Below are positions 6,966 through 15,797 of a stretch of 23,845 nucleotides of DNA, piece after piece. Under the pieces are notes generated by a model. It was not told where the DNA came from and ran no database searches. It saw nothing but the letters and a program-made list of their open reading frames with translations. The DNA comes from Flavobacterium psychrophilum (GTDB lineage: Bacteria > Bacteroidota > Bacteroidia > Flavobacteriales > Flavobacteriaceae). How positions within the stretch are numbered: position 1 is the stretch's first letter; each line of letters starts with the position of its first letter. Made by a program: the position numbers and the translations under genes. Location of the stretch: NCBI GenBank assembly GCA_945897545.1, contig CAMDGJ010000011.1, positions 1-23,845 on the forward strand, written 5' to 3'.

Positions 6966-7274
6966 TTGAAGAATTTCACACAAGAATATGTGGCACAAAA
7001 GCTCGGTTTATCCACCAGAGCCTATAGTAAAATTGAAACAGGAGAAACGCAATTAACAATTAATCGTCTGAATGAGATTTCAAAAGTTTTAGAAATGGAA
7101 CCTATGCAGCTTTTGGGATTTGATGATAAAAAAATTTTTAACATCAATAACTCTAGTGGGAATAATGGTTACAACAATATCTTTTTTCCAGAAAAATTAG
7201 TTCAACAATACGAAGAAACTATTTTGGCTTTGAAGGAGCAAATACAGTTGCTCAAGTTGCTTCAAGACAAATAA
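6966..7274 (+). CDS. XRE-family helix-turn-helix regulator, start probably damaged
   Basis: The protein is a Cro/CI-type regulator: EYVAQKLGLSTRAYSKIETGETQL carries the recognition helix region, and the C-terminal part (QQYEETILALKEQIQLLKLL) is a coiled coil likely used for dimerisation. The listed start is a TTG, which would cut away helix 1. In the same frame upstream lie codons for QAETKIKQIRELK, typical of the missing helix. Before them stands ATG ATA TAA at 6924-6932, so an apparent stop replaces the third codon of the natural gene. Unless translation restarts or the base is a sequencing error, the regulator is crippled. Its target is unknown; the divergent operon at 6204 is the obvious neighbour. 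Confidence 0.7.
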   Translation: MKNFTQEYVAQKLGLSTRAYSKIETGETQLTINRLNEISKVLEMEPMQLLGFDDKKIFNINNSSGNNGYNNIFFPEKLVQQYEETILALKEQIQLLKLLQDK

Positions 7275-7378
7275 AAGGTTTTTTAAAATCTACAAGTAAG
7301 AAAGATAAATGCCGTTTTTTCTGTTTCAAAAAAAAGAAAAAGTGCAGTGTTTTTTTTACCTAAATACTCTAGAATAGT

Positions 7379-8905
7379 TTAGCTATTTACTATCACCTGC
7401 ATATTTTTCAATTGTTCCAAATAATCTCTTTCGTTTGACAATCTGGGGATTTTGTGTTGTCCCCCCAGTTTGTCTTTTTCTTTTAGCCAATCGTAAAATA
7501 AATTGGGTCTTGCGATATTTATGATTAATGGATTCAATGTCATATTCTTAAAACGCTTTGCCTCATAATCAGAATTCAATGATTGCAAAGTTTGGTCCAA
7601 AACTTTTTGGAAAAGAACAATATCAGCAGGTTTTTTCTTGAATTCTATCATCCATTCGTGTGCTCCTTTTTCTTTGTCTTTCATAAAAACGGGAGCAACT
7701 GTATAATCAACAATTTCTGCTCGAGTAATTTGACACGTTTTGGCAATGGCTAAATCGGTATTTTCAACCATTAATTCCTCGCCAAAAACGTTGATGTGAT
7801 GTTTCGTTCTTCCAGTAACCCGAATTTTATATGGATTCAATGAAGTGAAACGCACCGTGTCGCCTATTAAATAACGCCACAAACCAGAATTCGTGGTAAT
7901 TACAATAGCATAATTTTTGAAAAGCTCTACGTCTGATAACCGAATTGTTTTTTGATTCGTTGTTCCAAAAGTATCCATTGGAATAAATTCATAGAAAATT
8001 CCATAATCCAACATTAGTAATAAATCATTGGAATCATTCAAATCCTGAATGGCGAAGAATCCTTCGGAGGCATTGTATATTTCGTAATATTTGAAATCTT
8101 TTTTCGGCAAAATCTTTTGATATTGTTCACGATACGGTTCAAAACTCACACCTCCGTGAAAATACACTTCAAGATTTGGCCATAATTCCAGCAAATTTCC
8201 TTTGCCTGTTTCTTCGAGTAATTTGTTCATTAAAACCAGTATCCACGAAGGAACACCCGCAAAACTAGTTACATTTTCGTTTTTGACTTCATTGATTATC
8301 GCGGGAATTTTTGTTTCCCAATCGCTCATCAAGGAGATTTTGTTGTTTGGGGTGCTGCTAAATTCAGCCCAAAGCGGCATATTTTCGATTAAAATGGCTG
8401 ACAAATCACCAAAAAAAGTATTATTGTCCTCATAAATTTGGGAACTTCCTCCAAGTCGAAGACTTTTCCCCAAAAACATATCAGAATTTTCGTTGTTATT
8501 CAAATACATACACAACAAATCCTTGCCTGCTTTGTAGTGGCAATCTTCCAATGCTTCTGGACTAACCGGTATAAATTTGCTTTTGGCATTTGTCGTTCCG
8601 CTGGATTTGGCAAACCATTTTATTGGTGTTTCCCATAGAACATTTTGTTCTCCATTTCGGGTGCGTTCAATCAAAGGATGTAATTCTTCGTAGGTTGAAA
8701 CTGGAACTCTTTCGGCGAAAGTGGCATAAGAATTTATGGAATCGTAGTCGTATAGTTGGCCTATAACCGTATTTTCTGAGGCTCGAATCAAGTTCATGAG
8801 TAATTCTTCTTGAACTTCATTCGGGTATTTCAAGAAAAGTTCAATTTGATGAATCCTCTGTTTTAGCATCCAAGAAGCAAATGAATTGATTACGGCTAGT
8901 GGCAT
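7379..8905 (-). CDS. GH3 auxin-responsive promoter family protein (acyl-adenylate-forming)
   Basis: The 508-residue protein matches the bacterial GH3 family, members of the adenylate-forming (ANL-like) superfamily that activate a carboxylate with ATP and pass it to an amine. Visible motifs are the nucleotide-binding loop AKSSGTTNAKSK (99-110, SSGTT at 101-105), YNASEG (277-282), which typically contacts the adenylate, and LWRYLIGDTVRF (342-353) with the GDT aspartate at 349. The length fits the family. No signal peptide is seen, so it is cytoplasmic. Plant members conjugate amino acids to hormones; the bacterial substrate is unknown. It diverges from the DUF2797 gene across a repeat-derived intergenic element. 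Confidence 0.88.
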   Translation of the reverse strand: MPLAVINSFASWMLKQRIHQIELFLKYPNEVQEELLMNLIRASENTVIGQLYDYDSINSYATFAERVPVSTYEELHPLIERTRNGEQNVLWETPIKWFAKSSGTTNAKSKFIPVSPEALEDCHYKAGKDLLCMYLNNNENSDMFLGKSLRLGGSSQIYEDNNTFFGDLSAILIENMPLWAEFSSTPNNKISLMSDWETKIPAIINEVKNENVTSFAGVPSWILVLMNKLLEETGKGNLLELWPNLEVYFHGGVSFEPYREQYQKILPKKDFKYYEIYNASEGFFAIQDLNDSNDLLLMLDYGIFYEFIPMDTFGTTNQKTIRLSDVELFKNYAIVITTNSGLWRYLIGDTVRFTSLNPYKIRVTGRTKHHINVFGEELMVENTDLAIAKTCQITRAEIVDYTVAPVFMKDKEKGAHEWMIEFKKKPADIVLFQKVLDQTLQSLNSDYEAKRFKNMTLNPLIINIARPNLFYDWLKEKDKLGGQHKIPRLSNERDYLEQLKNMQVIVNS

Positions 8906-8980
8906 TCAGATTTTAGATTAGCCCCCTAGCCCCCAAAGGGGGTATCGGGATTGAGATAATAAAATTATTTAATTGGATTC

Positions 8981-8988
8981 TAATTTTG
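8981..8988 (+). promoter_or_regulatory. Candidate -7 box for the DUF2797 gene, inside the element
   Basis: TAATTTTG matches TAnnTTTG on the plus strand, about 97 nt before the ATG at 9086. No TTG stands at a normal -33 distance. Confidence 0.3.
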
Positions 8989-9005
8989 TAGTTTTACAAC
9001 TTTAT

Positions 9006-9013
9006 CAAAAATA
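9006..9013 (-). promoter_or_regulatory. Candidate -7 box for the GH3 gene, inside the element
   Basis: The plus-strand CAAAAATA reads TATTTTTG on the minus strand, fitting TAnnTTTG, about 100 nt upstream of the GH3 start codon. The -33 element is unclear. Confidence 0.3.
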
Positions 9014-9085
9014 ACATTTTTTTTTTAAATAATCTATAAAACCATAAATCTAATTCCCCCTTCGGGAGTTAGGGGGCTAATTTAT

Positions 9086-9880
9086 ATGACTTACGAAGGA
9101 GTACTTACTAAAATGCAAACCGAATATGGAACACCAATACAATATTATTTGGTTTTTGAAAATAGTTTTTTGAATGTGAATCAATTGATGAACAAGATTC
9201 TGCAGATAAATTTTTTGGGTTATCAATGTTTAAATTGCGGAAAAAAGAAGAAAATATTTCGACAGGGATTTTGTTACGACTGTTTTTATTCCAGTCCAGC
9301 AGTTGGCGATTGGATTATGAAACCTGAATTAAGTACTGCGCACCTTGGTATTCAAGACCGAGATTTGGCGTATGAAGAAAAAGTACAATTGCAACCTCAC
9401 ATCGTGTATTTAGCCTTGTCAAGCGAAGTAAAAGTGGGTGTGACGAGAAAAACACAAATGCCTACAAGATGGATTGATCAAGGCGCGTCCCAAGCGATTT
9501 CTATTGTAGAAGTTCCTAATCGCTATCTAGCGGGAATTACAGAAGTTGCCTTAAAAAATCATTATGCTGACAAGACCAATTGGCGTAAAATGCTCCAAAA
9601 CGATGTCGAACAAGTAGATTTAATTGCCGAAAGATTGAAAGTCGAAAACCTAATTCCTGCTGAAGTTCAGGAATATTTCTACTCGCAAAAAAATGATTTA
9701 TACGAAATGCACTTTCCGGTTTTAGAATATCCAAAAAAAATAAAGAGTTTAAGTTTAGATAAAAATCCAAATTTTCAAGGGAAATTGACTGGGATAAAAG
9801 GGCAATATTTAATTTTTGAGGACGGCACCGTTTTTAATGTCCGTAGTTCCGAAGGGTATGTGGTGCGAATTGATATTTAA
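9086..9880 (+). CDS. DUF2797 family protein with zinc-binding cysteines
   Basis: The 264-residue protein matches the DUF2797 type. Near the N-terminus, C48-x2-C51 and C63-x2-C66 form a likely treble-clef or ribbon zinc site (YQCLNCG, GFCYDCF). The central part (VYLALSSEVKVGVT at 107-120, then TRWIDQGA and NRYLAGITE) has spacing reminiscent of a GIY-YIG nuclease-like fold, although a catalytic role is not shown. The C-terminal 60 residues look beta-rich. Function is unknown; nucleic-acid binding is the reasonable guess. The ATG is 4 bp from the repeat element, so its leader lies inside that element. It converges with sppA. Confidence 0.8.
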   Translation: MTYEGVLTKMQTEYGTPIQYYLVFENSFLNVNQLMNKILQINFLGYQCLNCGKKKKIFRQGFCYDCFYSSPAVGDWIMKPELSTAHLGIQDRDLAYEEKVQLQPHIVYLALSSEVKVGVTRKTQMPTRWIDQGASQAISIVEVPNRYLAGITEVALKNHYADKTNWRKMLQNDVEQVDLIAERLKVENLIPAEVQEYFYSQKNDLYEMHFPVLEYPKKIKSLSLDKNPNFQGKLTGIKGQYLIFEDGTVFNVRSSEGYVVRIDI

Positions 9881-9936
9881 AACAAAACCCTTTCAATCCT
9901 AATGGCTTAAGACTAAAAGGGCAAACTATTAAAAAA

Positions 9937-11697
9937 CTATTGAATATTTATTTCAAAAGGCATCATTGCCTGAACTCCTTTTCGAGCTTGAACTTTTTTT
10001 ATTTGTTCCATCAAACGGAAAGTTTCTTCGCCTAATTCTTCTTTTATAAAGGATTCTTTAGATTTTGCGAATGGAAAGTTTTCTAAAATATCGTTGATGT
10101 CTTTTTCAAATTCAGGAAAGTTTTGAGTGCTGTAATTTTTTGTTTTTGACAAAGAAGCTGCTTCCTTTATGGCGTCGTCTAAACCCCCAATTTTATCCAC
10201 AAGTCCAATTTTTAAGGCTTGTGATCCTGACCAAACTCTTCCTTGACCAATAGAGTCTACTTGGGCAAAAGTCATTTTCCGACCACTTGCAACGTGTGAT
10301 ACAAAGGTTTTGTAAATGTGCTCTACACCTTCTTGTGTGACTGCTTTAAACTTATCATCAATTGGCACGAAGGGGCTATATTCGGATGCGTTTTCATTGG
10401 TTTTTACTTGTTCTGTGTAAATTCCAATTTTGGTTGCTAATTGAGTCATATTCGGTAATACCCCAAAAACGCCTATTGATCCCGTAATTGTATTATTTTC
10501 AGCAAAAATTTTGTTGGCGTTACAAGCAATATAATATCCACCTGAGGCTGCATAATTACCCATAGAAACCACGACAGGCTTCACTTTTTTGGTCAATTCA
10601 ATTTCTCTCCAAATCAAATCTGAGGTCAAAGCACTTCCACCCGGACTATCAATTCGTAATACAATTGCTTTTACATTTTTATCTTTTCTAGCTTCAATCA
10701 AGGAGCGATTCATTGAGCCTTCGCCAATGGTATTGACATCTCCTTCGCCGCCCATAATTTCTCCTTGAGCATAAATAACGGCGATTTTATCTGAAGAAGC
10801 AGTACTTTTAGAAGTTGTGGCTACTTTTTGTGCATAGTCAACGATGCTTAATTTGTTATAATCTTCATCAGAATCGACTTTTAATTTTTTTCTGATTGCA
10901 TTGTGATATTCGTCTTCATAAGCGATTACATCGACTAATTTTTCAGCTTTAGCCATTTCGGGAGTTCGGGCAAGAAGTCCATTGGCAATCTCATTTAACT
11001 TGGCTACTGATACGGTTCTACTTTTCGAAATATCTAAAAGAATAGAACTCCAAACTGAATTTAATAACGACATGGTTTGTTCTCTATTTGCCTCGCTCAT
11101 TTTATTGTCTAAGAATGGTTCGACAGCACTTTTGTATTTTCCGTGTCGGATAACTTCCATTTTAACTCCTGATTTTTCTTGTAAGTCTTTGAAGAACATC
11201 AATTCAGCCGATAAACCTTTGAAATCAAGATCACCAACTGGATTAATATAAATGGTATTGGCAACGGAATTCAAATAATATTCTTTTTGCGAATATGAAT
11301 TGGAATAAGCCATAACAAATTTTCCTGATTTCTTGAAACTTTCCAATGCATCTCGCAAGGCTTTATATTGGGCAATTCCTAAGCCTGAATTATCATTCAA
11401 AATCGAAATCCCCTTGATGTCATTGTCTGTTTTGGCGCTTTCGATAGCATTTATTATATCAGAAACACCAACATTTTCTCCATCTGATAAAATTTCCATC
11501 CATGGGTCTTTGTATTTCCCAGCATAGTCATTTTTAATGTTTTCCAAGTTTAACTCAATAACCGAATCGCTTTTCACGCTTATTTCTTCAGAATCACCGC
11601 CAAAAATAAATCCAATAAGTAGTATTCCAAAAACTAACATCATTAAAAACACAAATAAACCAACAATGGTTGCCATAACGTTTCCTAAAAATCTCAT
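9937..11697 (-). CDS. sppA: Signal peptide peptidase SppA, 67-kDa type
   Basis: SppA is a membrane-bound serine protease that degrades released signal peptides. A single N-terminal transmembrane segment (about 8-33) anchors it. Two ClpP-like crotonase-fold domains follow. The N-terminal one carries the general-base lysine in GKYKSAVEPF (K189), and the C-terminal one carries the nucleophile in YAASGGYYIA (S385), preceded by the oxyanion segment RIDSPGGSA. This split dyad is the hallmark of the long form, and 586 residues is the expected length. All key residues are present. It diverges from folK-dNK with a 126-bp intergenic region. Confidence 0.95.
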   Translation of the reverse strand: MRFLGNVMATIVGLFVFLMMLVFGILLIGFIFGGDSEEISVKSDSVIELNLENIKNDYAGKYKDPWMEILSDGENVGVSDIINAIESAKTDNDIKGISILNDNSGLGIAQYKALRDALESFKKSGKFVMAYSNSYSQKEYYLNSVANTIYINPVGDLDFKGLSAELMFFKDLQEKSGVKMEVIRHGKYKSAVEPFLDNKMSEANREQTMSLLNSVWSSILLDISKSRTVSVAKLNEIANGLLARTPEMAKAEKLVDVIAYEDEYHNAIRKKLKVDSDEDYNKLSIVDYAQKVATTSKSTASSDKIAVIYAQGEIMGGEGDVNTIGEGSMNRSLIEARKDKNVKAIVLRIDSPGGSALTSDLIWREIELTKKVKPVVVSMGNYAASGGYYIACNANKIFAENNTITGSIGVFGVLPNMTQLATKIGIYTEQVKTNENASEYSPFVPIDDKFKAVTQEGVEHIYKTFVSHVASGRKMTFAQVDSIGQGRVWSGSQALKIGLVDKIGGLDDAIKEAASLSKTKNYSTQNFPEFEKDINDILENFPFAKSKESFIKEELGEETFRLMEQIKKVQARKGVQAMMPFEINIQ

Positions 11698-11832
11698 AAT
11701 TACATTTTTATAATAAGTATCAAAAAAGGTTGATTTGTTACAAATTAAAGTTTAAAAACTCTAAAAATAGTTATCAACACGAGTGGAAATATAGTTCTAT
11801 TCTAAAATTGTTTTAGTTAATTTGTGGTTAAT

Positions 11833-12969
11833 ATGAAATCACAACATCAGGTCGTTTTATCTCTAGGAACTAATCAAGGGAATCGTCTTTTGAATATTGA
11901 AAATTGCATCCAATTGATTCACCAAGAAGTGGGAACGGTTATCAAAATTTCGAATTTGTACGAGACGCCATCTTGGGGTTTTGACAGCGATGCGTTTTAT
12001 AATTGCGCCTTGGTCTTACATAGTTATATATCGGCAAATAAAATTTTGTCAAAAATCCTGAAAATTGAAAAACAATTGGGTCGTGTTCGTGGCGATGCTG
12101 CAGAATACCAATCTCGAATTATTGATATTGATTTGATTGCTTTCAATGAGGAAATTATTGATTCGGAAAAACTTCAAGTGCCACATCCGTTGATGCAAAA
12201 TAGGAATTTTGTTTTGTTGCCAATGCTAGATTTAAATTTAGACTGGAAACATCCCGTTTTTAATAAAAAAATCACCGAATTACTCGAAATTTCAACAGAC
12301 GAAAGTGTTTGCTCAATTGTACAGAAATCAGAAAAACCATTGGATAAAATTCCTTTGGAGCAATTCAATTACATAGCTTTTGAAGGAAATATTGGCGCAG
12401 GAAAAACAACTTTGGCAACAAAAATAGCCGAAGATTTTAATGCCAAAACTGTTTTGGAACGCTTTGCTGACAATCCTTTTCTACCCAAATTTTATGAAGA
12501 TCAAAACCGCTATGCTTTCCCACTCGAAATGTCATTTCTTGCCGATAGGTACAAACAATTGTCGGATGATTTAGCGCAATTTGACTTGTTCAAAGATTTT
12601 ATCGTAGCCGATTATCATATTTTTAAGTCCTTGATTTTTGCCAAAATCACATTAGCCGAAGATGAATATCGCTTATATCGAACGCTTTTTGATATTGTGT
12701 ATAGAGAAATGCCAAAACCGGATTTGTACGTTTATTTATACCAAAACTCCGAAAGATTATTGCAGAACATTAAGAAAAGAGGCAGAAGCTACGAACAAAA
12801 AATTCCGGCTTCTTATTTGGATAAAATAAACAATGGTTATCTTGATTATATCAAATCTCAAACGGACCTGAATGTATTAATCATCGATGTTTCGGCTAGG
12901 GATTTTGTAAAAAATCAGGAGGATTATTTATATATTTTGGATGAAATCCAAAAGAAAATTAGTAGCTAA
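11833..12969 (+). CDS. folK: Fused HPPK (FolK) and deoxynucleoside kinase
   Basis: Two enzymes are joined in one frame. The first part (to about residue 165 counted from the GTG at 11824) is 6-hydroxymethyl-7,8-dihydropterin pyrophosphokinase of folate synthesis. It has LSLGTNQGNR near the N-terminus, LGRVRG, and the metal-binding pair D101/D103 in RIIDIDLIAF. The second part (about 183-381) is a deoxynucleoside kinase: P-loop GNIGAGKTT (188-196), ERF with E212, a DYHIFKS segment, and the lid arginines in KRGRSYEQ (318-325). A short linker (about 165-182) joins them. I prefer the ATG at 11833 over the GTG three codons earlier. The same fusion occurs in other Bacteroidetes. It converges with the lectin gene, with only an 11-bp gap. 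Confidence 0.93.
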   Translation: MKSQHQVVLSLGTNQGNRLLNIENCIQLIHQEVGTVIKISNLYETPSWGFDSDAFYNCALVLHSYISANKILSKILKIEKQLGRVRGDAAEYQSRIIDIDLIAFNEEIIDSEKLQVPHPLMQNRNFVLLPMLDLNLDWKHPVFNKKITELLEISTDESVCSIVQKSEKPLDKIPLEQFNYIAFEGNIGAGKTTLATKIAEDFNAKTVLERFADNPFLPKFYEDQNRYAFPLEMSFLADRYKQLSDDLAQFDLFKDFIVADYHIFKSLIFAKITLAEDEYRLYRTLFDIVYREMPKPDLYVYLYQNSERLLQNIKKRGRSYEQKIPASYLDKINNGYLDYIKSQTDLNVLIIDVSARDFVKNQEDYLYILDEIQKKISS

Positions 12970-12980
12970 TTTTTTTGATT

Positions 12981-15167
12981 TTATCTTTTCAATGAAAAAT
13001 GACCTCTTTTTTTTGGTTTGCTTTCGTCAATTTTTAATTCATACCAATAATCATCGGCAGGCAAAGGATTTTTATTAAACATTCCATCCCAATTTGGTTT
13101 TGATGCGTTTATAATGGAAATTAATTTCCCATATCTGTCAAAAATAGATACTTCGGCTTGAGGATAATTGATCAATCCTTTTACTTCCCAAAAATCATTG
13201 TATGTATCGCCGTTTGGAGTAAAAAACTTGGGAGCAATTAAAACGATAAATGGCTGGCTGACGGTGTTGCATAAATTTATTTCTCTGACATAAGCAGCTT
13301 GCAAACCGCTTGGCACATTAAAAAACACATTCGAACTTTGATAGTTGATGCCATCAATAGAATATTCAAAATAATCGGCTTCTTTTTTTAAATTAACTAC
13401 AACGGTAGTTTCATTTACATCAATGCGTTTGATCTCAGGGATATCATATACCACAACGGTAATTTTCTTTGAGCTGGAACAATTTTCGGGTGTTGGACTT
13501 GTAACGACAACAGAATAAATTCCAGAGGTTAAGACTGTAATTTTTTGTGTTTTCTCGCCAGTTGACCATAAATATAACATTCCCTGGAGTGAAGCATCAA
13601 GTTCTACACTTGACGACTTACATTTAGTTACTTTTTGATCTACAACTACTGGAGGTGTGTAAACAAATACATCAACTGGAACTCGATTTCCGTTGCTGCA
13701 TCCATTATTAAAGGCTTCAGCATAATAAGTAGTACTTGTTGCAATATTTGGAATTGTATAGCTGGTTCCTATTCCTTCAATAGTAGTTCCCGTTGCGGTA
13801 GCATACCAATTTATAATTCCACTAGTCGAATTTGCTTGAAGCGATGCAGTCCCAGAACCGCATCTGGAAACTGGAGTATTTGTACTCGTAATGGTTGGAA
13901 TAGTATTTACAATTACAATAATTGGAATTCTGTTTGAACATCCATAATCAACATAATATGTGGTATTTATAGTAAGTGTAGGTGTTACAAAACTAATATC
14001 AGTTTTTAACGACACACCTCCAGTTGGGGCCTCATACCAGTTTATTGTTTCAGTTGAAATTGCTTCCATTGTAACGGTTCCTGATCCGCAAATTGAATTA
14101 GGGACAGGAATATAAATTTCGGACATGGTCAATTCCGTAACAGCCGAAATATTAATAACAGGATCTCCTGGCATTCCACCGTATTCTATGGCATATCCTT
14201 TAGATTGATAGGCTGCAACAACACCGTTAACTGTACTTCCACTATTATCGCCACTCAAGGTCATATCATTCCAAGAACCTTTAATGCCAATTCCTGGTGC
14301 TGTAATATGTGCATATTTTTCGCCGCTTGACGCATAATCATTAGGCTCTCCTGAATTCCAATAGGCAAAATTTGAAGGGCTTCCAGTTGCTTTTCCGTTC
14401 CAAAATATAGTTCCGTTTTCAGGCCCTGTTACCCATCTCCATACATCATCTACTGCTTCATCAGAACCTCCAATCCAGCCAGAACCACTTGCTTGCTCTC
14501 CTGTTATTTGTACTTCATCCATTGATGTCACTGTTGCTAAATACCCTTGAAGACCATAGTAATTCTTTGATTCGGCTGCTAATTTTGCTGCAGTCCAACT
14601 AATTGCTGTACTCGGTATAAACTCGTAATAATGTTGGGTGGAAGGAAGATAATTAGCATTTCCAATATTGATAGAGAATTTTCTATTTCCAGATGGAGAA
14701 CTCGAAGAGTTGTAGAACACTACATCTTCTATTGCAGCTTTAAAATCTGCTAAGGTCGTTGTTGCTCCTAATCGGTATAACCTAAGCTTTCCCGTAGTTC
14801 CGTCGAAAGTGTCGAATCCAATTTTCGAATGAGAACTAGGATTTGATGTAGATAGTTGATCTTGGCCACTCACATAACCATTCGATATTTGAATGTAAAT
14901 CTCAGAAATCACATTGCTAGTATCAAATAAAGTTGCTTCGCTGACAATTTTGGCAAAACTTCCAGGGCAATAGGGATTAGTATTAGGCTTTGCGTATATT
15001 TCGGGTGCCGTACTTGTTGATTTTAATATCGCAGCCCGTTTGTTTGAATGTTTTTTTGGTACAATAGTATCTTTTACTAAACTAAAATTTTCGCTAGCAT
15101 TACAATTTATATTTACGCCAAATAGAATTAAAGCAAATATTATTTTAAAGTAAACACAATTTTTCAA
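12981..15167 (-). CDS. Secreted C-type lectin / Ig-like protein with T9SS type B sorting domain
   Basis: The 728-residue precursor starts with a Sec signal peptide (about 1-24). A C-type lectin-like domain occupies about 180-331: WTAAKLAAES, a GYLATVTS segment, WIGGSDE, the EPN motif (274-276) typical of mannose-type calcium sites, and the WND motif (299-301). Two Ig-like units follow, both opening CGSGT and containing INWY and TTYY (about 360-420 and 436-500), then a further beta domain. The C-terminus (about 646-728: FFTPNGDTYNDFW, VSIFDRYGKLI, NWDG, LPADDYWY, ending GHFSLKR) is the gliding-motility-associated CHU_C domain that directs type IX secretion. It is probably a surface carbohydrate-binding adhesin. 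It starts 28 bp after the methyltransferase gene on the same strand. Confidence 0.9.
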   Translation of the reverse strand: MKNCVYFKIIFALILFGVNINCNASENFSLVKDTIVPKKHSNKRAAILKSTSTAPEIYAKPNTNPYCPGSFAKIVSEATLFDTSNVISEIYIQISNGYVSGQDQLSTSNPSSHSKIGFDTFDGTTGKLRLYRLGATTTLADFKAAIEDVVFYNSSSSPSGNRKFSINIGNANYLPSTQHYYEFIPSTAISWTAAKLAAESKNYYGLQGYLATVTSMDEVQITGEQASGSGWIGGSDEAVDDVWRWVTGPENGTIFWNGKATGSPSNFAYWNSGEPNDYASSGEKYAHITAPGIGIKGSWNDMTLSGDNSGSTVNGVVAAYQSKGYAIEYGGMPGDPVINISAVTELTMSEIYIPVPNSICGSGTVTMEAISTETINWYEAPTGGVSLKTDISFVTPTLTINTTYYVDYGCSNRIPIIVIVNTIPTITSTNTPVSRCGSGTASLQANSTSGIINWYATATGTTIEGIGTSYTIPNIATSTTYYAEAFNNGCSNGNRVPVDVFVYTPPVVVDQKVTKCKSSSVELDASLQGMLYLWSTGEKTQKITVLTSGIYSVVVTSPTPENCSSSKKITVVVYDIPEIKRIDVNETTVVVNLKKEADYFEYSIDGINYQSSNVFFNVPSGLQAAYVREINLCNTVSQPFIVLIAPKFFTPNGDTYNDFWEVKGLINYPQAEVSIFDRYGKLISIINASKPNWDGMFNKNPLPADDYWYELKIDESKPKKRGHFSLKR

Positions 15168-15195
15168 GATTTTAAAGTATTAAGTTTCATGTATA

Positions 15196-15723
15196 CTATT
15201 TCATTTTTTTAAATAAATCCCAAACAACAATTCCGGCACTTACTGAAATATTTAAAGAATGCTTGGTTCCCAATTGCGGAATTTCGATACAGCCATCACA
15301 AAGGACAACGGCTTCTTGCGATACACCAAATACTTCGTTGCCAAAAACTAAAGCATATTTTTTGTCCTTTTCAATAGTGAAATCTTGAAGAAAAACAGCA
15401 CTTTCCACTTGTTCGATAGCAAGTACAATAACGTTCTCGTCTTTCAGATTTTGAATCACTTCAAGAACATCTTTCGAATGTTCCCAAACTACAGTTTCAG
15501 TTGCTCCAAGAGCAGTTTTGTGAATTTCTTTATTGGGCGGTGTTGCGGTTATGCCACATAAATATATTTTTTCGACAAGAAAAGCATCCGCGGTTCTAAA
15601 TACGGAACCGATATTATGTAAACTTCTGATATCATCTAGAATGATGATTAGTGGTGATTTTTTGGATTGTTTAAAATCCTCAATAGATTTTCGATCGAGT
15701 TCGCTGTTTTCTAGCTTTCTCAT
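15196..15723 (-). CDS. SpoU/TrmH-family RNA 2'-O-methyltransferase
   Basis: The 175-residue protein is a compact SPOUT enzyme that transfers methyl from SAM to a ribose 2'-OH in tRNA or rRNA. The three motifs are present: motif 1 with N37 and R43 in NIGSVFRTADAF, motif 2 FGNEVFGVS (127-135), and motif 3 IPQLGTKHSLNISVSAG (148-164), which forms the trefoil-knot SAM site. There is no separate RNA-binding extension, so the exact RNA target cannot be read from the sequence. It lies between a terminator (15747-15780) and the lectin gene 28 bp downstream. Confidence 0.9.
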   Translation of the reverse strand: MRKLENSELDRKSIEDFKQSKKSPLIIILDDIRSLHNIGSVFRTADAFLVEKIYLCGITATPPNKEIHKTALGATETVVWEHSKDVLEVIQNLKDENVIVLAIEQVESAVFLQDFTIEKDKKYALVFGNEVFGVSQEAVVLCDGCIEIPQLGTKHSLNISVSAGIVVWDLFKKMK

Positions 15724-15746
15724 AAGTTTTGGACTTGTATTTAAAT

Positions 15747-15785
15747 AAAAAAAGCTTCCGAAATTAAGGAAGCTTTTTTTATATA
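15747..15785 (-). terminator. Terminator between the DUF1573 and methyltransferase genes
   Basis: A perfect 13-bp stem (AAAAAAAGCTTCC 15747-15759 with GGAAGCTTTTTTT 15768-15780) has an 8-nt loop. It lies about 18 bp past the stop of the minus-strand DUF1573 gene. A/T runs on both sides make it usable in either direction. Confidence 0.75.
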
Positions 15786-15797
15786 GTTATATCAGAT

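Larger units (their letters stand above)
8917..9081. repeat. 165-bp inverted-end element filling the gh3/DUF2797 intergenic region
   Basis: The ends are 26-bp inverted repeats with about three mismatches: ATTAGCCCCCTAGCCCCC starting at 8917 and its counterpart GTTAGGGGGCTAAT ending at 9081. The C/G-rich ends contrast with an AT-rich interior without an ORF. The layout suggests a MITE or similar dispersed palindromic repeat, and it leaves only about 11 and 4 bp to the two start codons. Confidence 0.6.

Noticed and set aside
9881..9936. Terminator between the convergent DUF2797 and sppA genes
   Set aside because: Only a weak CCCTTT/AAAGGG pairing with a loop of more than 20 nt is visible.
13635..13937. 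Plus-strand open frame of 100 codons
   Set aside because: Antisense to the Ig-like repeats of the secreted lectin; its Ser/Asn/Ile-rich composition is a shadow of that gene.
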